In this document: positions 1 through 8,433 of the stretch, one piece after another
How positions within the stretch are numbered: position 1 is the first letter of the stretch
Layout: each line of letters starts with the position of its first letter
From: Streptomyces sp. LBL
GTDB lineage: Bacteria; Actinomycetota; Actinomycetes; Streptomycetales; Streptomycetaceae
NCBI RefSeq assembly: GCF_029893585.1
Contig: NZ_JARXYX010000037.1
Coordinates: 42,848 to 106,847, forward strand
DNA: 64,000 nucleotides
Direction of reading: 5' to 3'
Position numbers and translations under genes: made by a program
Notes under the pieces: model-generated
What the model was told of the DNA's origin: nothing
The model's input: the letters and a program-made list of their open reading frames with translations, nothing else
Database searches by the model: none

Positions 1-1104
1 CACCCGGGCGTGAAGGTGGAGTTCGAGGCGAAGGGCTTCGAGCAGATCCAGAAGACCGCGCAGATGGTCCTCAACTCCTCCGACGCCCCTGACCTCATGG
101 AGTACAACAAGGGCAACGCGACGGCGGGCCACCTCTCCCAGCAGGGCCTGCTCACCGACCTCAGCGCGGAGGCGACGAAGCGCGGCTGGGACAAGAAGAT
201 CAGCGCGGGTGTCCGTACCACCAGCGTCTACGACACCGACGGCGTGATGGGCTCCGGCAAGTGGTACGGCGTGCCCGACTACGCCGAGTACACGATGGTC
301 TACTTCAACAAGGACCTCTTCGCCAAGTACAAGATCCCCGAGCCGAAGACGTTCGACGAACTGACCGCCGCGATGGACACCTTCGTCGAGAACAAGGTCA
401 CCCCGCTCGCCAGCGCCGGCGCCGAATACCCCGCCCAGCAGTACCTGTACCAGCTCGCCCTGTCGAAGGCGGACCGTGCCTGGGTCGACGCCTACGAGCT
501 GTACAAGGGCAAGACCGACTTCCACGACGCCGCCTGGACCTACGGGGCGGAAACCTTCGCCGACTGGGTGAAGAAGGGCTACTTCGGCAAGGACTCCACC
601 AGCGCGAAGGCGGAGGACGCGGGCGTCTCCTTCCTCCAGGGCAAGTCACCGATCCTGTTCTCCGGCAGCTGGTGGTACGGCCGCTTCCAGGACGAGGCGA
701 AGTTCGACTGGGGCACCTTCCTGTGGCCCGACTCGAACCTCACCCTCGGCTCGGGCGGCAACCTGTGGGTCGTCCCCAAGGGCGCCAAGAACAAGGACCT
801 CGCCTACGACTTCATCGACATCACCCTGTCGAAGAAGATCCAGAACCTGCTCGGCAACAAGGGCGGCGTCCCGGTCGCGGCGGATGCGAGCGCCATCACC
901 GACCCCAGGTCCAAGACCCTCATCGACCACTTCAACACCCTCTCCCGGCGCGACGGCCTGGCCTTCTACCCGGACTGGCCGATCGCCGGCTTCTACGACG
1001 TCCTCGTCTCCGAGACCCAGAAGCTGATCACGGGCAACCAGAAACCGGACGGCTACCTGGACGCGTTGCAGCAGGCGTACGACAAGGACGCGCCGAAGCG
1101 ATGA
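1..1104 (+). CDS. ABC sugar transporter solute-binding protein, 5'-truncated by window edge
   Basis: The reading frame is open from the first base, so the start codon, signal peptide and lipobox lie outside the window; about 367 residues are visible. The visible part has the look of a family 1 (MalE/UgpB-like) binding protein: an early DAPDLMEYNKGN segment, YGVPDYAEYTMVYFNKDLFAKYKIPEPKTFDEL cut here as YGVPDYAEY then VYFNKDLF, and a late GGNLWVVPKGAKN. It would capture a carbohydrate outside the membrane and deliver it to the two permeases that follow. Its stop overlaps the next start (ATGA), so the three transporter genes are translationally coupled. The alpha-xylosidase downstream suggests an alpha-xyloside or xyloglucan fragment as substrate, which is inference. 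Confidence 0.9.
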   Translation, partial: HPGVKVEFEAKGFEQIQKTAQMVLNSSDAPDLMEYNKGNATAGHLSQQGLLTDLSAEATKRGWDKKISAGVRTTSVYDTDGVMGSGKWYGVPDYAEYTMVYFNKDLFAKYKIPEPKTFDELTAAMDTFVENKVTPLASAGAEYPAQQYLYQLALSKADRAWVDAYELYKGKTDFHDAAWTYGAETFADWVKKGYFGKDSTSAKAEDAGVSFLQGKSPILFSGSWWYGRFQDEAKFDWGTFLWPDSNLTLGSGGNLWVVPKGAKNKDLAYDFIDITLSKKIQNLLGNKGGVPVAADASAITDPRSKTLIDHFNTLSRRDGLAFYPDWPIAGFYDVLVSETQKLITGNQKPDGYLDALQQAYDKDAPKR

Positions 1105-2081
1105 CGGTCACCGTCGAACACGGCGGGCGGGCGGCCGGCAAGCGGGACCGCACCGGCCGCCCGCGCCGCCACCCCAGCCGCCGCCCCCGCGACTCCTACG
1201 CCCTGTTCCTGCTCCCCGGGGCCCTCGCCTTCCTCGTCGTGATCGTCGTCCCGTTCCTGATGAACACGGGCGTGAGCTTCACCGACTGGCAGGGCGTGGG
1301 CTCCCCCGACTGGTCCGGGCTCGCCAACTACCGTGAGCTGCTGGACGACGCGGAGTTCTGGGCGTCCTTCCGGCACAGCCTCTTCATGGTCGTCGCGATG
1401 GCGGCCCTGCCGACGGTGATCGGCCTGGTCCTGGCCGCCGCGCTGTTCGACCACGTCGGCAAGCACTTCGGCAGCAGATGGGCAGCGGTCCTGCGGGCCT
1501 GCTTCTACCTCCCCCAGGTGCTGCCCATCGCGGTCGCCGGCATCGTCTGGAGCTGGATCCTCGCGCCGGACAACGGCTCCCTCAACGAACTCCTCAAGTC
1601 CGTGGGCCTGTCGTCCTGGCAGCAGGACTGGCTCGGCGACCCGGACCTCGCGCTGTACAGCGTGATGGGCGTGATGGTGTGGGTGCAGATCGGCTTCCCG
1701 CTGGTCGTCTTCATGGCGGGCCTGCAACGCGTCGACCCCCAGCTGTACGAGGCGGCCGAGCTGGACGGCGCCGGCTGGTGGCGCCGCTTCTGGCACATCA
1801 CGCTGCCGCAGATCCGCCCGGAGACCTACGTCGTCCTCACCTGGTGCACGATCGCCGCACTCAAGGTTTTCGGCGCGGTGTACGTCCTGACGAAGGGCGG
1901 CCCGGGCGGGGCGACGAACGTCCCGTCCTACTTCTCCTTCACCACGTTCTTCGAGAAGACCCAGGTCGGCTACGGCGCCGCGATCTCCACCGTGCTCACC
2001 GTGATCATCCTGCTGCTGTCCCTGATCGGCCTGAAGCTCCAGACCCGCGCCGAGGACGCCGAGGAAGGGACCCGCACATGA
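1101..2081 (+). CDS. Carbohydrate ABC permease, MalF/UgpA type
   Basis: A 326-residue inner-membrane permease. The start ATG overlaps the stop of the binding-protein gene. An Arg/Pro-rich cytoplasmic N-terminus is followed by a first membrane segment (YALFLLPGALAFLVVIVVPF) and about five more. The EAA loop that docks the ATPase is visible as YEAAELDGAGWWRRFWHITLP. Typical length and order for the first of two permeases in a CUT1-family importer. No ATPase gene accompanies it; in Streptomyces such importers commonly share the MsiK ATPase, so that is the likely energiser (established for the genus, not shown here). Confidence 0.93.
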   Translation: MTVTVEHGGRAAGKRDRTGRPRRHPSRRPRDSYALFLLPGALAFLVVIVVPFLMNTGVSFTDWQGVGSPDWSGLANYRELLDDAEFWASFRHSLFMVVAMAALPTVIGLVLAAALFDHVGKHFGSRWAAVLRACFYLPQVLPIAVAGIVWSWILAPDNGSLNELLKSVGLSSWQQDWLGDPDLALYSVMGVMVWVQIGFPLVVFMAGLQRVDPQLYEAAELDGAGWWRRFWHITLPQIRPETYVVLTWCTIAALKVFGAVYVLTKGGPGGATNVPSYFSFTTFFEKTQVGYGAAISTVLTVIILLLSLIGLKLQTRAEDAEEGTRT

Positions 2082-2902
2082 CGACCGCCCTCCGCCGCTA
2101 CCCGGTCCTGGTAGCCCTCTGCATCGCGGCGCTCTTCATGGTGGTCCCGTTCGCGATCGTCGCCGTCAACGCGGTCAAGTCCCCCACGGAGTACGCCCAG
2201 AACGGCCCCCTCAGCCTGCCTGAGGGCCTCTACCTCGACGGCATCAAGGACTTCTGGGAACGCGTCGACTTCGGCCGGAAGCTGGCCAACTCGGTGCTGA
2301 TCAGCGGGTCGGTGGCCGTCCTCGCGGTGGTCCTGTCGGTCCTGAACGCCTACGCGATCGGCATCGGCCGGATCAAGGGCCGCACCTGGGTCCTGGCCTT
2401 CTTCGTCCTCGCGAACATGCTGCCGCAGGAGGCGCTGGTCTACCCCCTCTACTACCTGAGCAAGGAGGCCGGCCTCTACGACACCAGGCTGAGCGTCATC
2501 ATCGTGTTCACGGTGATCCAGGCGGCCTTCGGCACGTATCTCCTCTCCTCCGTCCTCGGCCAGTTCCCCCGCGAGATCCTCGAAGCCGCCCGGATCGACG
2601 GCGCGAACAAGTGGCAGGTGCTGTGGCGGATCGTCGTCCCCGTCAGCCGCCCCACCATCGGCGTCCTGCTGGTCTTCTTCTTCATCTGGACCTGGAACGA
2701 GTTCCTGCTCCCCCTGGTCATGCTGATCTCCAACGACAACCAGACCGTGTCGGTGGCCCTCGGCGTCCTCCAGGGCCAGCGTCTGATGGACGCCACGATG
2801 ACCAACGCGGCCGCCCTCCTCGGCATCCTGCCCGCCCTCGTCTTCTTCCTCCTCTTCCAGCGAACCCTCACCCGCGGCATCGCCGCCGGTGCCGTGAAGT
2901 AA
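2078..2902 (+). CDS. Carbohydrate ABC permease, MalG/UgpE type
   Basis: A 274-residue permease whose ATG overlaps the previous stop (ATGA). Predicted membrane segments include the N-terminal YPVLVALCIAALFMVVPFAI. The EAA motif reads LEAARIDGANKWQVLWRIVVP. It ends with the RGIAAGAVK-type tail usual for this family. Partner of the permease at 1101. Together they form the heterodimeric channel of a sugar importer feeding the hydrolase gene 12 bp downstream. Confidence 0.93.
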   Translation: MTTALRRYPVLVALCIAALFMVVPFAIVAVNAVKSPTEYAQNGPLSLPEGLYLDGIKDFWERVDFGRKLANSVLISGSVAVLAVVLSVLNAYAIGIGRIKGRTWVLAFFVLANMLPQEALVYPLYYLSKEAGLYDTRLSVIIVFTVIQAAFGTYLLSSVLGQFPREILEAARIDGANKWQVLWRIVVPVSRPTIGVLLVFFFIWTWNEFLLPLVMLISNDNQTVSVALGVLQGQRLMDATMTNAAALLGILPALVFFLLFQRTLTRGIAAGAVK

Positions 2903-2914
2903 GGAATCCCCCAC

Positions 2915-5227
2915 ATGAAGTTCACGGACGGCTACTGGCTGCTGCGTGAGGGCGTCACGACGGACCACCCCGCCGAGGTCCTCGACGTCACGGCGGCTGG
3001 GGGCACCCCCTCCGGGGGAGGCACCCTGGAGATCCACGCGCCCTCCCGCCCCATCCGCAGCCGCGGCGACCTGCTGAAGGGACCGGTCCTGACGATCAGC
3101 GCGCACTCCCCCCTGCCCGACGTCATCGGCGTCACCTTCACCCACTTCCGGGGAGAGCGCCCCGAGACCCCCGAATTCGAGCTGGCCAAGCAGGAGTTCA
3201 CCTCGCAGACGTCGTACGACGACGAGCACGCGACCCTGACCTCCGGTTCCCTCTCGGTCCGGTTCGCCCGCTCCGGCCCCTGGCAGGTCGACTTCCTCGC
3301 CCACGGCCGGGTCCTGACCAGCAGCGGTCCCAAGAGCATGGGCATCATGCGGGACGCGTCCGGCGGTCACTATCTGCGCGAGCAGTTGGGCCTCGGGGTC
3401 GGCACGTCCGTCTACGGCCTCGGCGAACGCTTCGGCCCGCTGGTGAAGAACGGGCAGGTGGTCGACATCTGGAACGCCGACGGCGGCACGACCACCGAAC
3501 AGGCCTACAAGAACGTGCCGCTGTACCTGACCGACGCCGGCTACGGCGTCTTCGTCGACCATCCCGGCAAGGTCTCCTTCGAGGTCGGCTCGGAGGCGGT
3601 GTCCCGGGTGCAGTTCAGCGCGGAGACACAGGAGCTGACGTACTACGTCATCCACGGCCCCACCCCGAAGGACATCCTCCGCAAGTACACCGCCCTCACC
3701 GGCCGTCCGGCCCTCCCGCCCGCCTGGTCCTTCGGCCTGTGGCTGTCGACGTCCTTCACGACGTCGTACGACGAGGAGACCGTGACCTCCTTCATCGAGG
3801 GCATGCGGGAACGTGGACTCCCGCTCTCCGTCTTCCACTTCGACTGTTTCTGGATGCGCGAGCACAACTGGTGCGACTTCCGGTGGGACCCGCGGGTCTT
3901 CCCGGACCCGGAGGGCATGCTGGCCCGGCTCAAGGAGCGGGGCCTGCGGGTCAGCGTGTGGATCAACCCGTACATCGCCCAGCGCTCCGCGCTGTTCGCG
4001 GAGGGCAAGGAACTCGGGCATCTACTGAAGCGGCCGGACGGGAGCGTCTGGCAGTGGGACCTCTGGCAGCCGGGCATGGCGATCGTGGACTTCACCAGTG
4101 CGGCGGCCCGCGAGTGGTACGCGTCCAAGCTGGAGGGGCTGCTCGCGCAGGGCGTCGACTGCTTCAAGACCGACTTCGGCGAGCGGGTGCCCCTCGATGT
4201 GGCCTGGTCCGACGGCTCCGACCCGGAGCGGATGCACAACTACTACACGTACCTCTACAACCGCACGGTCTTCGACGTGCTGCGCAAGCACCGGGGCGAG
4301 GAGGAGGCGGTCGTCTTCGCCCGCTCGGCCACCGCCGGGAGCCAGCAGTTCCCGGTCCACTGGGGCGGCGACTGCGAGGCGACCTACGAGTCCATGGCCG
4401 AGTCCCTGCGCGGCGGGCTCTCCCTCGGGCTCTCCGGCTTCGGCTTCTGGAGCCACGACATCGGCGGCTTCGAGGGCACCCCGACACCGTCGCTGTTCAA
4501 GCGCTGGCTGGCCTTCGGCCTCCTCTCCTCCCACAGCCGCCTCCACGGCAGCTCCACCTACCGGGTGCCGTGGCTGTTCGACGAGGAGTCGGTGGACGTG
4601 CTGCGCCACTTCACCCGGCTGAAACTGCGGCTCATGCCGTACCTGTACGAGGCCGCGCGCACCGCCCACACCGAGGGCGTGCCGGTGATGCGGGCGATGG
4701 TGCTGGAGTTCCCCGACGACCCCGGGTGCGCGCACCTGGAACGGCAGTACATGCTCGGCCCCGATCTGCTGGTCGCGCCGGTGTTCAGCGATGACGGCGA
4801 TGTCTCGTACTACGTCCCCGAGGGCACGTGGACCCACTTCGTGACCGGGGGGACGGTGACCGGGGAGACGGTGACCGGGGAGACGGTGACCGGGGGGACG
4901 GTGACCGGGCCGCGCTGGGTGCGGGAGAACCACGGGTTCTCCAGCGTGCCGCTCCTCGTGCGCCCCGGGGCCGTGATCCCGGTCGGCGCGGTGGCCGACC
5001 GGCCCGACTACGACCATGCCGACGGGGTCACCCTGCGGGCGTACGGTCTGGAGCGGGGGCAGCAGGTGGCGGTGCGGGTCGGGGACGTGGCCTTCACCGT
5101 CGTACGCGAGGGCGACCTGGTGCGTGCGTCCTGCAGTGATCCGGTCGCGCCCTGGGGGCTGGCCGTGGGCGAGCGTGAGGTGCGGGCGCCCGCCGGGACC
5201 GGGTTCCTCACCGTGGAGTGGGCCTGA
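2915..5227 (+). CDS. yicI: GH31 alpha-xylosidase (YicI-like)
   Basis: A 770-residue glycoside hydrolase family 31 enzyme without a signal peptide, so it probably acts in the cytoplasm on imported sugars. The nucleophile motif KTDFGERVP places the catalytic Asp at about residue 420. The acid/base Asp is at about 486 in HWGGDCEATYESM, followed by GFGFWSHDIGGFE. This set closely matches E. coli YicI, which releases alpha-1,6-xylose from isoprimeverose-type ends. Oddity: residues about 643-666, just after the barrel, carry an in-frame 5-residue repeat (TVTGG/TVTGE) encoded by a 15-bp tandem repeat. It is the last structural gene before the LacI regulator; its stop overlaps that start (TGATG). Alpha-glucosidase activity cannot be excluded. 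Confidence 0.92.
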   Translation: MKFTDGYWLLREGVTTDHPAEVLDVTAAGGTPSGGGTLEIHAPSRPIRSRGDLLKGPVLTISAHSPLPDVIGVTFTHFRGERPETPEFELAKQEFTSQTSYDDEHATLTSGSLSVRFARSGPWQVDFLAHGRVLTSSGPKSMGIMRDASGGHYLREQLGLGVGTSVYGLGERFGPLVKNGQVVDIWNADGGTTTEQAYKNVPLYLTDAGYGVFVDHPGKVSFEVGSEAVSRVQFSAETQELTYYVIHGPTPKDILRKYTALTGRPALPPAWSFGLWLSTSFTTSYDEETVTSFIEGMRERGLPLSVFHFDCFWMREHNWCDFRWDPRVFPDPEGMLARLKERGLRVSVWINPYIAQRSALFAEGKELGHLLKRPDGSVWQWDLWQPGMAIVDFTSAAAREWYASKLEGLLAQGVDCFKTDFGERVPLDVAWSDGSDPERMHNYYTYLYNRTVFDVLRKHRGEEEAVVFARSATAGSQQFPVHWGGDCEATYESMAESLRGGLSLGLSGFGFWSHDIGGFEGTPTPSLFKRWLAFGLLSSHSRLHGSSTYRVPWLFDEESVDVLRHFTRLKLRLMPYLYEAARTAHTEGVPVMRAMVLEFPDDPGCAHLERQYMLGPDLLVAPVFSDDGDVSYYVPEGTWTHFVTGGTVTGETVTGETVTGGTVTGPRWVRENHGFSSVPLLVRPGAVIPVGAVADRPDYDHADGVTLRAYGLERGQQVAVRVGDVAFTVVREGDLVRASCSDPVAPWGLAVGEREVRAPAGTGFLTVEWA
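4841..4912 (+). repeat. 15-bp tandem repeat inside the GH31 gene
   Basis: Four complete 15-bp units beginning gtgaccgggg, at 4841, 4856, 4871 and 4886, plus a partial fifth. They encode repeated TVTG(G/E). The period is a multiple of three, so copy-number change would not shift the frame. Confidence 0.9.
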
Positions 5228-6240
5228 TGGCGAAGATCACGGACGTGGCCCGGCACGCCGGGGTCTCCCCCAGCACGGTCTCCTACGCCCTCAGCGGCAA
5301 ACGCCCCATCTCCGACGAGACCAAGCGCCGGGTGGAGGCGGCCATCCGCGAGCTGGGCTACCGGCCGCACGCGGGCGCCCGGGCGCTGGCCAGCAGCAAG
5401 TCGAACGTGCTGGCGCTGGTGGTGCCCCTGCGGACCGGCATCCACGTCCCGGTGATCATGCAGTTCGCGGTGTCGGTCGTGACGACGGCCCGCCGCTACG
5501 ACCACGACGTGCTGCTCCTGACCCAGGAGGAGGGCGAGGAGGGCCTGCGCCGGGTCGCGGACACGGCACTCGTGGACGCGCTGATCCTGATGGACGTCCA
5601 ACTGCACGACCCCCGGCTGCCGCTGCTGCGGGTGCTGGAGCGGCCGTCCGTGATGATCGGCTTCCCGGCTTCCTCCGAGGGTCTGACCTGCATCGACCTC
5701 GACTTCAAGGCAGCCGGTGAGGCGTGCGTGGAGCATCTGGCGGGACTGGGACACCGGGTGGTGGCGCTCGTCGGCTCACCACCGGAGGTGTACGTCCGGC
5801 AGACCGCGTTCGCCCAGCGCGTGGTCGAGGGCTTCACCGCCGCCGCCGACCGGCACGGGCTCGCCTCCTCGGTCCACCCCTGCGAGGCGGGCCCGGGCGC
5901 CGCCCGCCGGGCCGCCGGGCGACTCCTGCGCGAGCAGCCCGCGTTGACGGGCGTGGTCGTCCACAACGAGCCCTTGCTGGAACCCCTGATCGACGCCTTC
6001 GAGCAGCTGGGCCTACGCGTCCCCGGCGACCTGTCGGTCACGGCGATCTGCCCCGACGAGCTCGCGGGATCCGCCCGCGTGCCCGTCACCTCGGTCGCTC
6101 TGCCGTCGGCGGAAGTGGGCACACGGGCGGTGGAGCTGCTGATGCGGAAACTGGGCGGCGACCCGGACGTACCGGAGTCGACGCTGCTGGCGCCCCGGCT
6201 GACGGAACGGGCGAGTACGGCGCGGCGTCAGGTGTCCTGA
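5227..6240 (+). CDS. LacI-family transcriptional regulator
   Basis: A 337-residue repressor. The start at 5227 is chosen because ATG overlaps the GH31 stop and puts the helix-turn-helix (ITDVARHAGVSPSTVSYALS) at residues 3-22, as usual for LacI proteins. A periplasmic-binding-protein-like effector domain follows, with SNVLALVVPLRTG opening it. It is co-transcribed with the sugar uptake and hydrolysis genes and most likely represses that operon until a xyloside-type sugar binds. The operator would lie upstream of the window. Confidence 0.93.
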   Translation: MAKITDVARHAGVSPSTVSYALSGKRPISDETKRRVEAAIRELGYRPHAGARALASSKSNVLALVVPLRTGIHVPVIMQFAVSVVTTARRYDHDVLLLTQEEGEEGLRRVADTALVDALILMDVQLHDPRLPLLRVLERPSVMIGFPASSEGLTCIDLDFKAAGEACVEHLAGLGHRVVALVGSPPEVYVRQTAFAQRVVEGFTAAADRHGLASSVHPCEAGPGAARRAAGRLLREQPALTGVVVHNEPLLEPLIDAFEQLGLRVPGDLSVTAICPDELAGSARVPVTSVALPSAEVGTRAVELLMRKLGGDPDVPESTLLAPRLTERASTARRQVS

Positions 6241-6250
6241 CCGGGACACC
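6231..6250. terminator. Short hairpin at the end of the LacI gene
   Basis: ggtgtcc and ggacacc form a 7-bp stem around a 6-nt loop, overlapping the stop codon between two convergent genes. No T-tract, so only a possible terminator. Confidence 0.4.
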
Positions 6251-6262
6251 CTGCCATCGCGC

Positions 6263-7027
6263 TCAGCCGGCGGGTACCACCTCGCGCAGGAAGCCGGTCA
6301 GCAGGTCCGTCACAGCGGCAGGCCGCTCCAGACTGGGGAGATGGCCGGCCCAGGGCAGTTCGAGGTGCCGGGTGTCGGCGAGCAGGCCCGGCAGTCGGGC
6401 CGCGATCTGCCGAAAAGCGGCCAGGTCGCGGCCCCCCGAAATCGCGAGACAGGGTGCCTTGATCGCTGACAGGTCGATCTCCACCTCGATCCGCCCGGCC
6501 CCCTCGGGGGCGGCCAGTTGCACCTCGAAAGCATGTCGCTGCATCCCGCGCACCTCCTCCCGGACCGCCTCCTCGGCGTCCGGCCCCAGCCAGGTGTCCA
6601 CGTTCAGTTCCACGGCCCCCACGATGTCGCCCGCCTCGAGCAGCGCGTCCTCCCGCTCGCCGAACGCACGCAGCTCATCGGTGGGTTCATGCCCTGGCAG
6701 CCCGGCGCACAACAGCGCCATGGCGGATACCCGGTCCGGACGGCGCGCGGCGATCTCCAGGGCGACACGTCCGCCGTACGAGGAGGCGATCAGCGCCGCC
6801 TGCTCGATGCCGAGCACGTCCAGCAGGCCCAGTACATCCTCTGCATCGTTGTGGCGCCGATCCGGCAACGGACTCCGGCCGAAGCCCCGGAAGTCGCAAC
6901 GCACCACCCGGTATCCGGCATCGACCAGGGCCTGCCACTGCGGATCCCACATCCTTCGGTCACCTACCGCGGAGTGCAGCAGTACCAGCGCGGGACCGTC
7001 TCCGGTTGCATCGTAAGCAAGAGTCAT
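6263..7027 (-). CDS. Alpha/beta-fold hydrolase
   Basis: A 254-residue soluble alpha/beta hydrolase. The start at 7027 gives MTLAYDATGDGPALVLLHS, where the oxyanion-hole strand begins near residue 14 as usual. The nucleophile elbow is ASSYGG with Ser at about 83, and the catalytic His is at about 229 in WAGHLPSLE. The family includes esterases, lactonases and haloperoxidases, and the substrate cannot be deduced. It is convergent with the LacI gene and not obviously functionally linked to its neighbours. Confidence 0.88.
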   Translation of the reverse strand: MTLAYDATGDGPALVLLHSAVGDRRMWDPQWQALVDAGYRVVRCDFRGFGRSPLPDRRHNDAEDVLGLLDVLGIEQAALIASSYGGRVALEIAARRPDRVSAMALLCAGLPGHEPTDELRAFGEREDALLEAGDIVGAVELNVDTWLGPDAEEAVREEVRGMQRHAFEVQLAAPEGAGRIEVEIDLSAIKAPCLAISGGRDLAAFRQIAARLPGLLADTRHLELPWAGHLPSLERPAAVTDLLTGFLREVVPAG

Positions 7028-7220
7028 GCGACAGACCCTAGGCGGCGAGTGATCGAAGCACCCATGAATTTCACCGCCGCCCGCCTCGCTCACAGGGCGG
7101 CCCCCTCACCCCGGCGAGCCTCCCCGGTCAGAGCGCTCGCTGGTCCTCGGTGGCGAGGAGGACGACGTTCCGGACCTGCCCGGATCCACCGCCGCGGCTG
7201 ACCCGAACCCCGGACATGAC

Positions 7221-7254
7221 ACAGGCCCCGCCGCTCGAAAGCGACGGGGCCTGT
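7221..7254 (-). terminator. Intrinsic terminator of tmRNA
   Basis: A perfect 10-bp stem (acaggccccg/cggggcctgt) with an inner agcg/cgct extension and a small loop, starting about 30 nt downstream of the tmRNA 3' end on the minus strand. Confidence 0.8.
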
Positions 7255-7284
7255 GCCCACATGGGGTACCCGCCCGGAGGCAGG

Positions 7285-7685
7285 TGGTGGAGATGGCGGG
7301 AATCGAACCCGCGTCCAACGGTGCGGAATCAGGGCTTCTCCGTGTGCAGTTCGCTGTGATTTTCTCAGCCCCGGCGATCACGCGAACAAGTCGCCGACGG
7401 GCTCAGTCACTGTTTGATTTCCCTCTTCACCCCGTGACCGGGATCAAGGTTTAGTCCCCTAGCTGATGCCAGGATCCGGGTCGGGAACGAGCCCGGGCTG
7501 ACACTCCCTTAAGTAAGGAGCACTCGCTTCGCTACCTGATCAGGCGGCGAGGGCGAAGTGCTGCTTGGGAGAATCGCTCTTGAGAGTGGCGATTATTTTT
7601 TTCGGCCTGTGGTTTACGAGATCATGGCCGCTTCCTCGACACGCTTCCCCTGCTTCGACAGCCGCTGTCGAAACCGATCATCCCC
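7285..7685 (-). ncRNA. ssrA: Transfer-messenger RNA (tmRNA)
   Basis: Read on the minus strand, the 5' end GGGGATGATCGGTTTCGACA matches the conserved tmRNA start. The 3' end GGTTCGATTCCCGCCATCTC followed by CACCA is the T-arm and acceptor, with encoded CCA. The 5' GGGGAUG pairs with CAUCUCC. The tag reading frame (plus coordinates 7540-7590) starts at a GCC resume codon and reads ATLKSDSPKQHFALAA then TGA; the ALAA end is the usual ClpXP/Tsp degron. About 401 nt, normal for actinobacteria. It rescues ribosomes stalled on broken mRNAs together with SmpB, whose gene is immediately upstream on the same strand. Confidence 0.97.
7540..7590 (-). other. tmRNA tag-peptide reading frame
   Basis: Seventeen codons, including TGA, within ssrA: (A)ATLKSDSPKQHFALAA. 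The resume codon is inferred from the preceding AAUAAUC context, which resembles the UAGUAUC context of other tmRNAs. Confidence 0.85.
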
Positions 7686-7811
7686 ATGTTGATTTTTCAA
7701 GCTGTGCCCCTCGGGAGGGACGCGCACCCGCTGTGAGGTGCAGATGCCATCGTACGTGACCAAGGCAGGTCGATGCCAGCGCATTCCCCCCGGGGCCGGC
7801 CGGCGGGCCGA

Positions 7812-8354
7812 CTACGCGCCCCGCTCCTTCCGCTTCGCCGCCGCGATCACACGGTCCGACTCCCGCCGGTCCTGCTTCTCACGCAGGGTCTGCCGCTTGT
7901 CGTATTCCTTCTTGCCGCGCGCGAGGGCGATCTCGGCCTTGGCCCGGCCGTCCTTGAAGTACAGGGCGAGGGGCACGATCGTGTGACCCGTCTCCTGCGA
8001 CTTGGACTCCAGCTTGTCGATCTCCTCGCGGTGCAGAAGCAGCTTGCGCTTGCGGCGCACGGTGTGGTTGGTCCAGGTGCCCTGGCTGTACTCGGGGATG
8101 TGGGCGTTGTGCAGCCACGCCTCGTTCCCGTCGATCTGGACGAAGCCGTCGGTCAGCGAGGCGCGCCCCTGGCGCAGCGACTTCACCTCGGTGCCGGTCA
8201 GGACGAGCCCGGCCTCGAACGTGTCGATGATCGCGTAGTCGTGCCGCGCCTTCTTGTTCTGCGCGACGATCTTGCGCTTGCCGTCCTTGGCCTTCGCGGT
8301 CCCCCCTGCCTGCTTGGACTGGGACTCCTTCGGTACGTACATTCCCTTGCTCAT
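7812..8354 (-). CDS. smpB: SsrA-binding protein SmpB
   Basis: A basic protein of 180 residues. Conserved SmpB core: KIVAQNKKARHDYAIID, TGTEVKSLRQGRASL, AWLHNAHIPEYSQGT and RKRKLLLHREEI. The Lys/Arg-rich tail (RGKKEYDKRQTLREKQDRR) becomes helical in the ribosomal mRNA channel. The start at 8354 (MSKGMYVPKESQ) is preferred because a weak GGGCGG sits upstream; an ATG 12 bp further upstream and one 12 bp downstream are alternatives. The N-terminal extension before the core is about 20 residues longer than in E. coli. It lies between the S41 peptidase gene and its RNA partner ssrA. Confidence 0.96.
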   Translation of the reverse strand: MSKGMYVPKESQSKQAGGTAKAKDGKRKIVAQNKKARHDYAIIDTFEAGLVLTGTEVKSLRQGRASLTDGFVQIDGNEAWLHNAHIPEYSQGTWTNHTVRRKRKLLLHREEIDKLESKSQETGHTIVPLALYFKDGRAKAEIALARGKKEYDKRQTLREKQDRRESDRVIAAAKRKERGA

Positions 8355-8433
8355 AGTGCCGCCCATTTTCGCACCACGGAGGGGGTGAACGGGAAACGCA
8401 TTACCGCGAGGGCGGGCCCGGCACGGCGGGGGC

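Noticed and set aside
1970..4021. Minus-strand open frame of 683 codons opposite the permease and GH31 genes
   Set aside because: The plus-strand proteins have catalytic and EAA motifs; the antisense frame is compositional.
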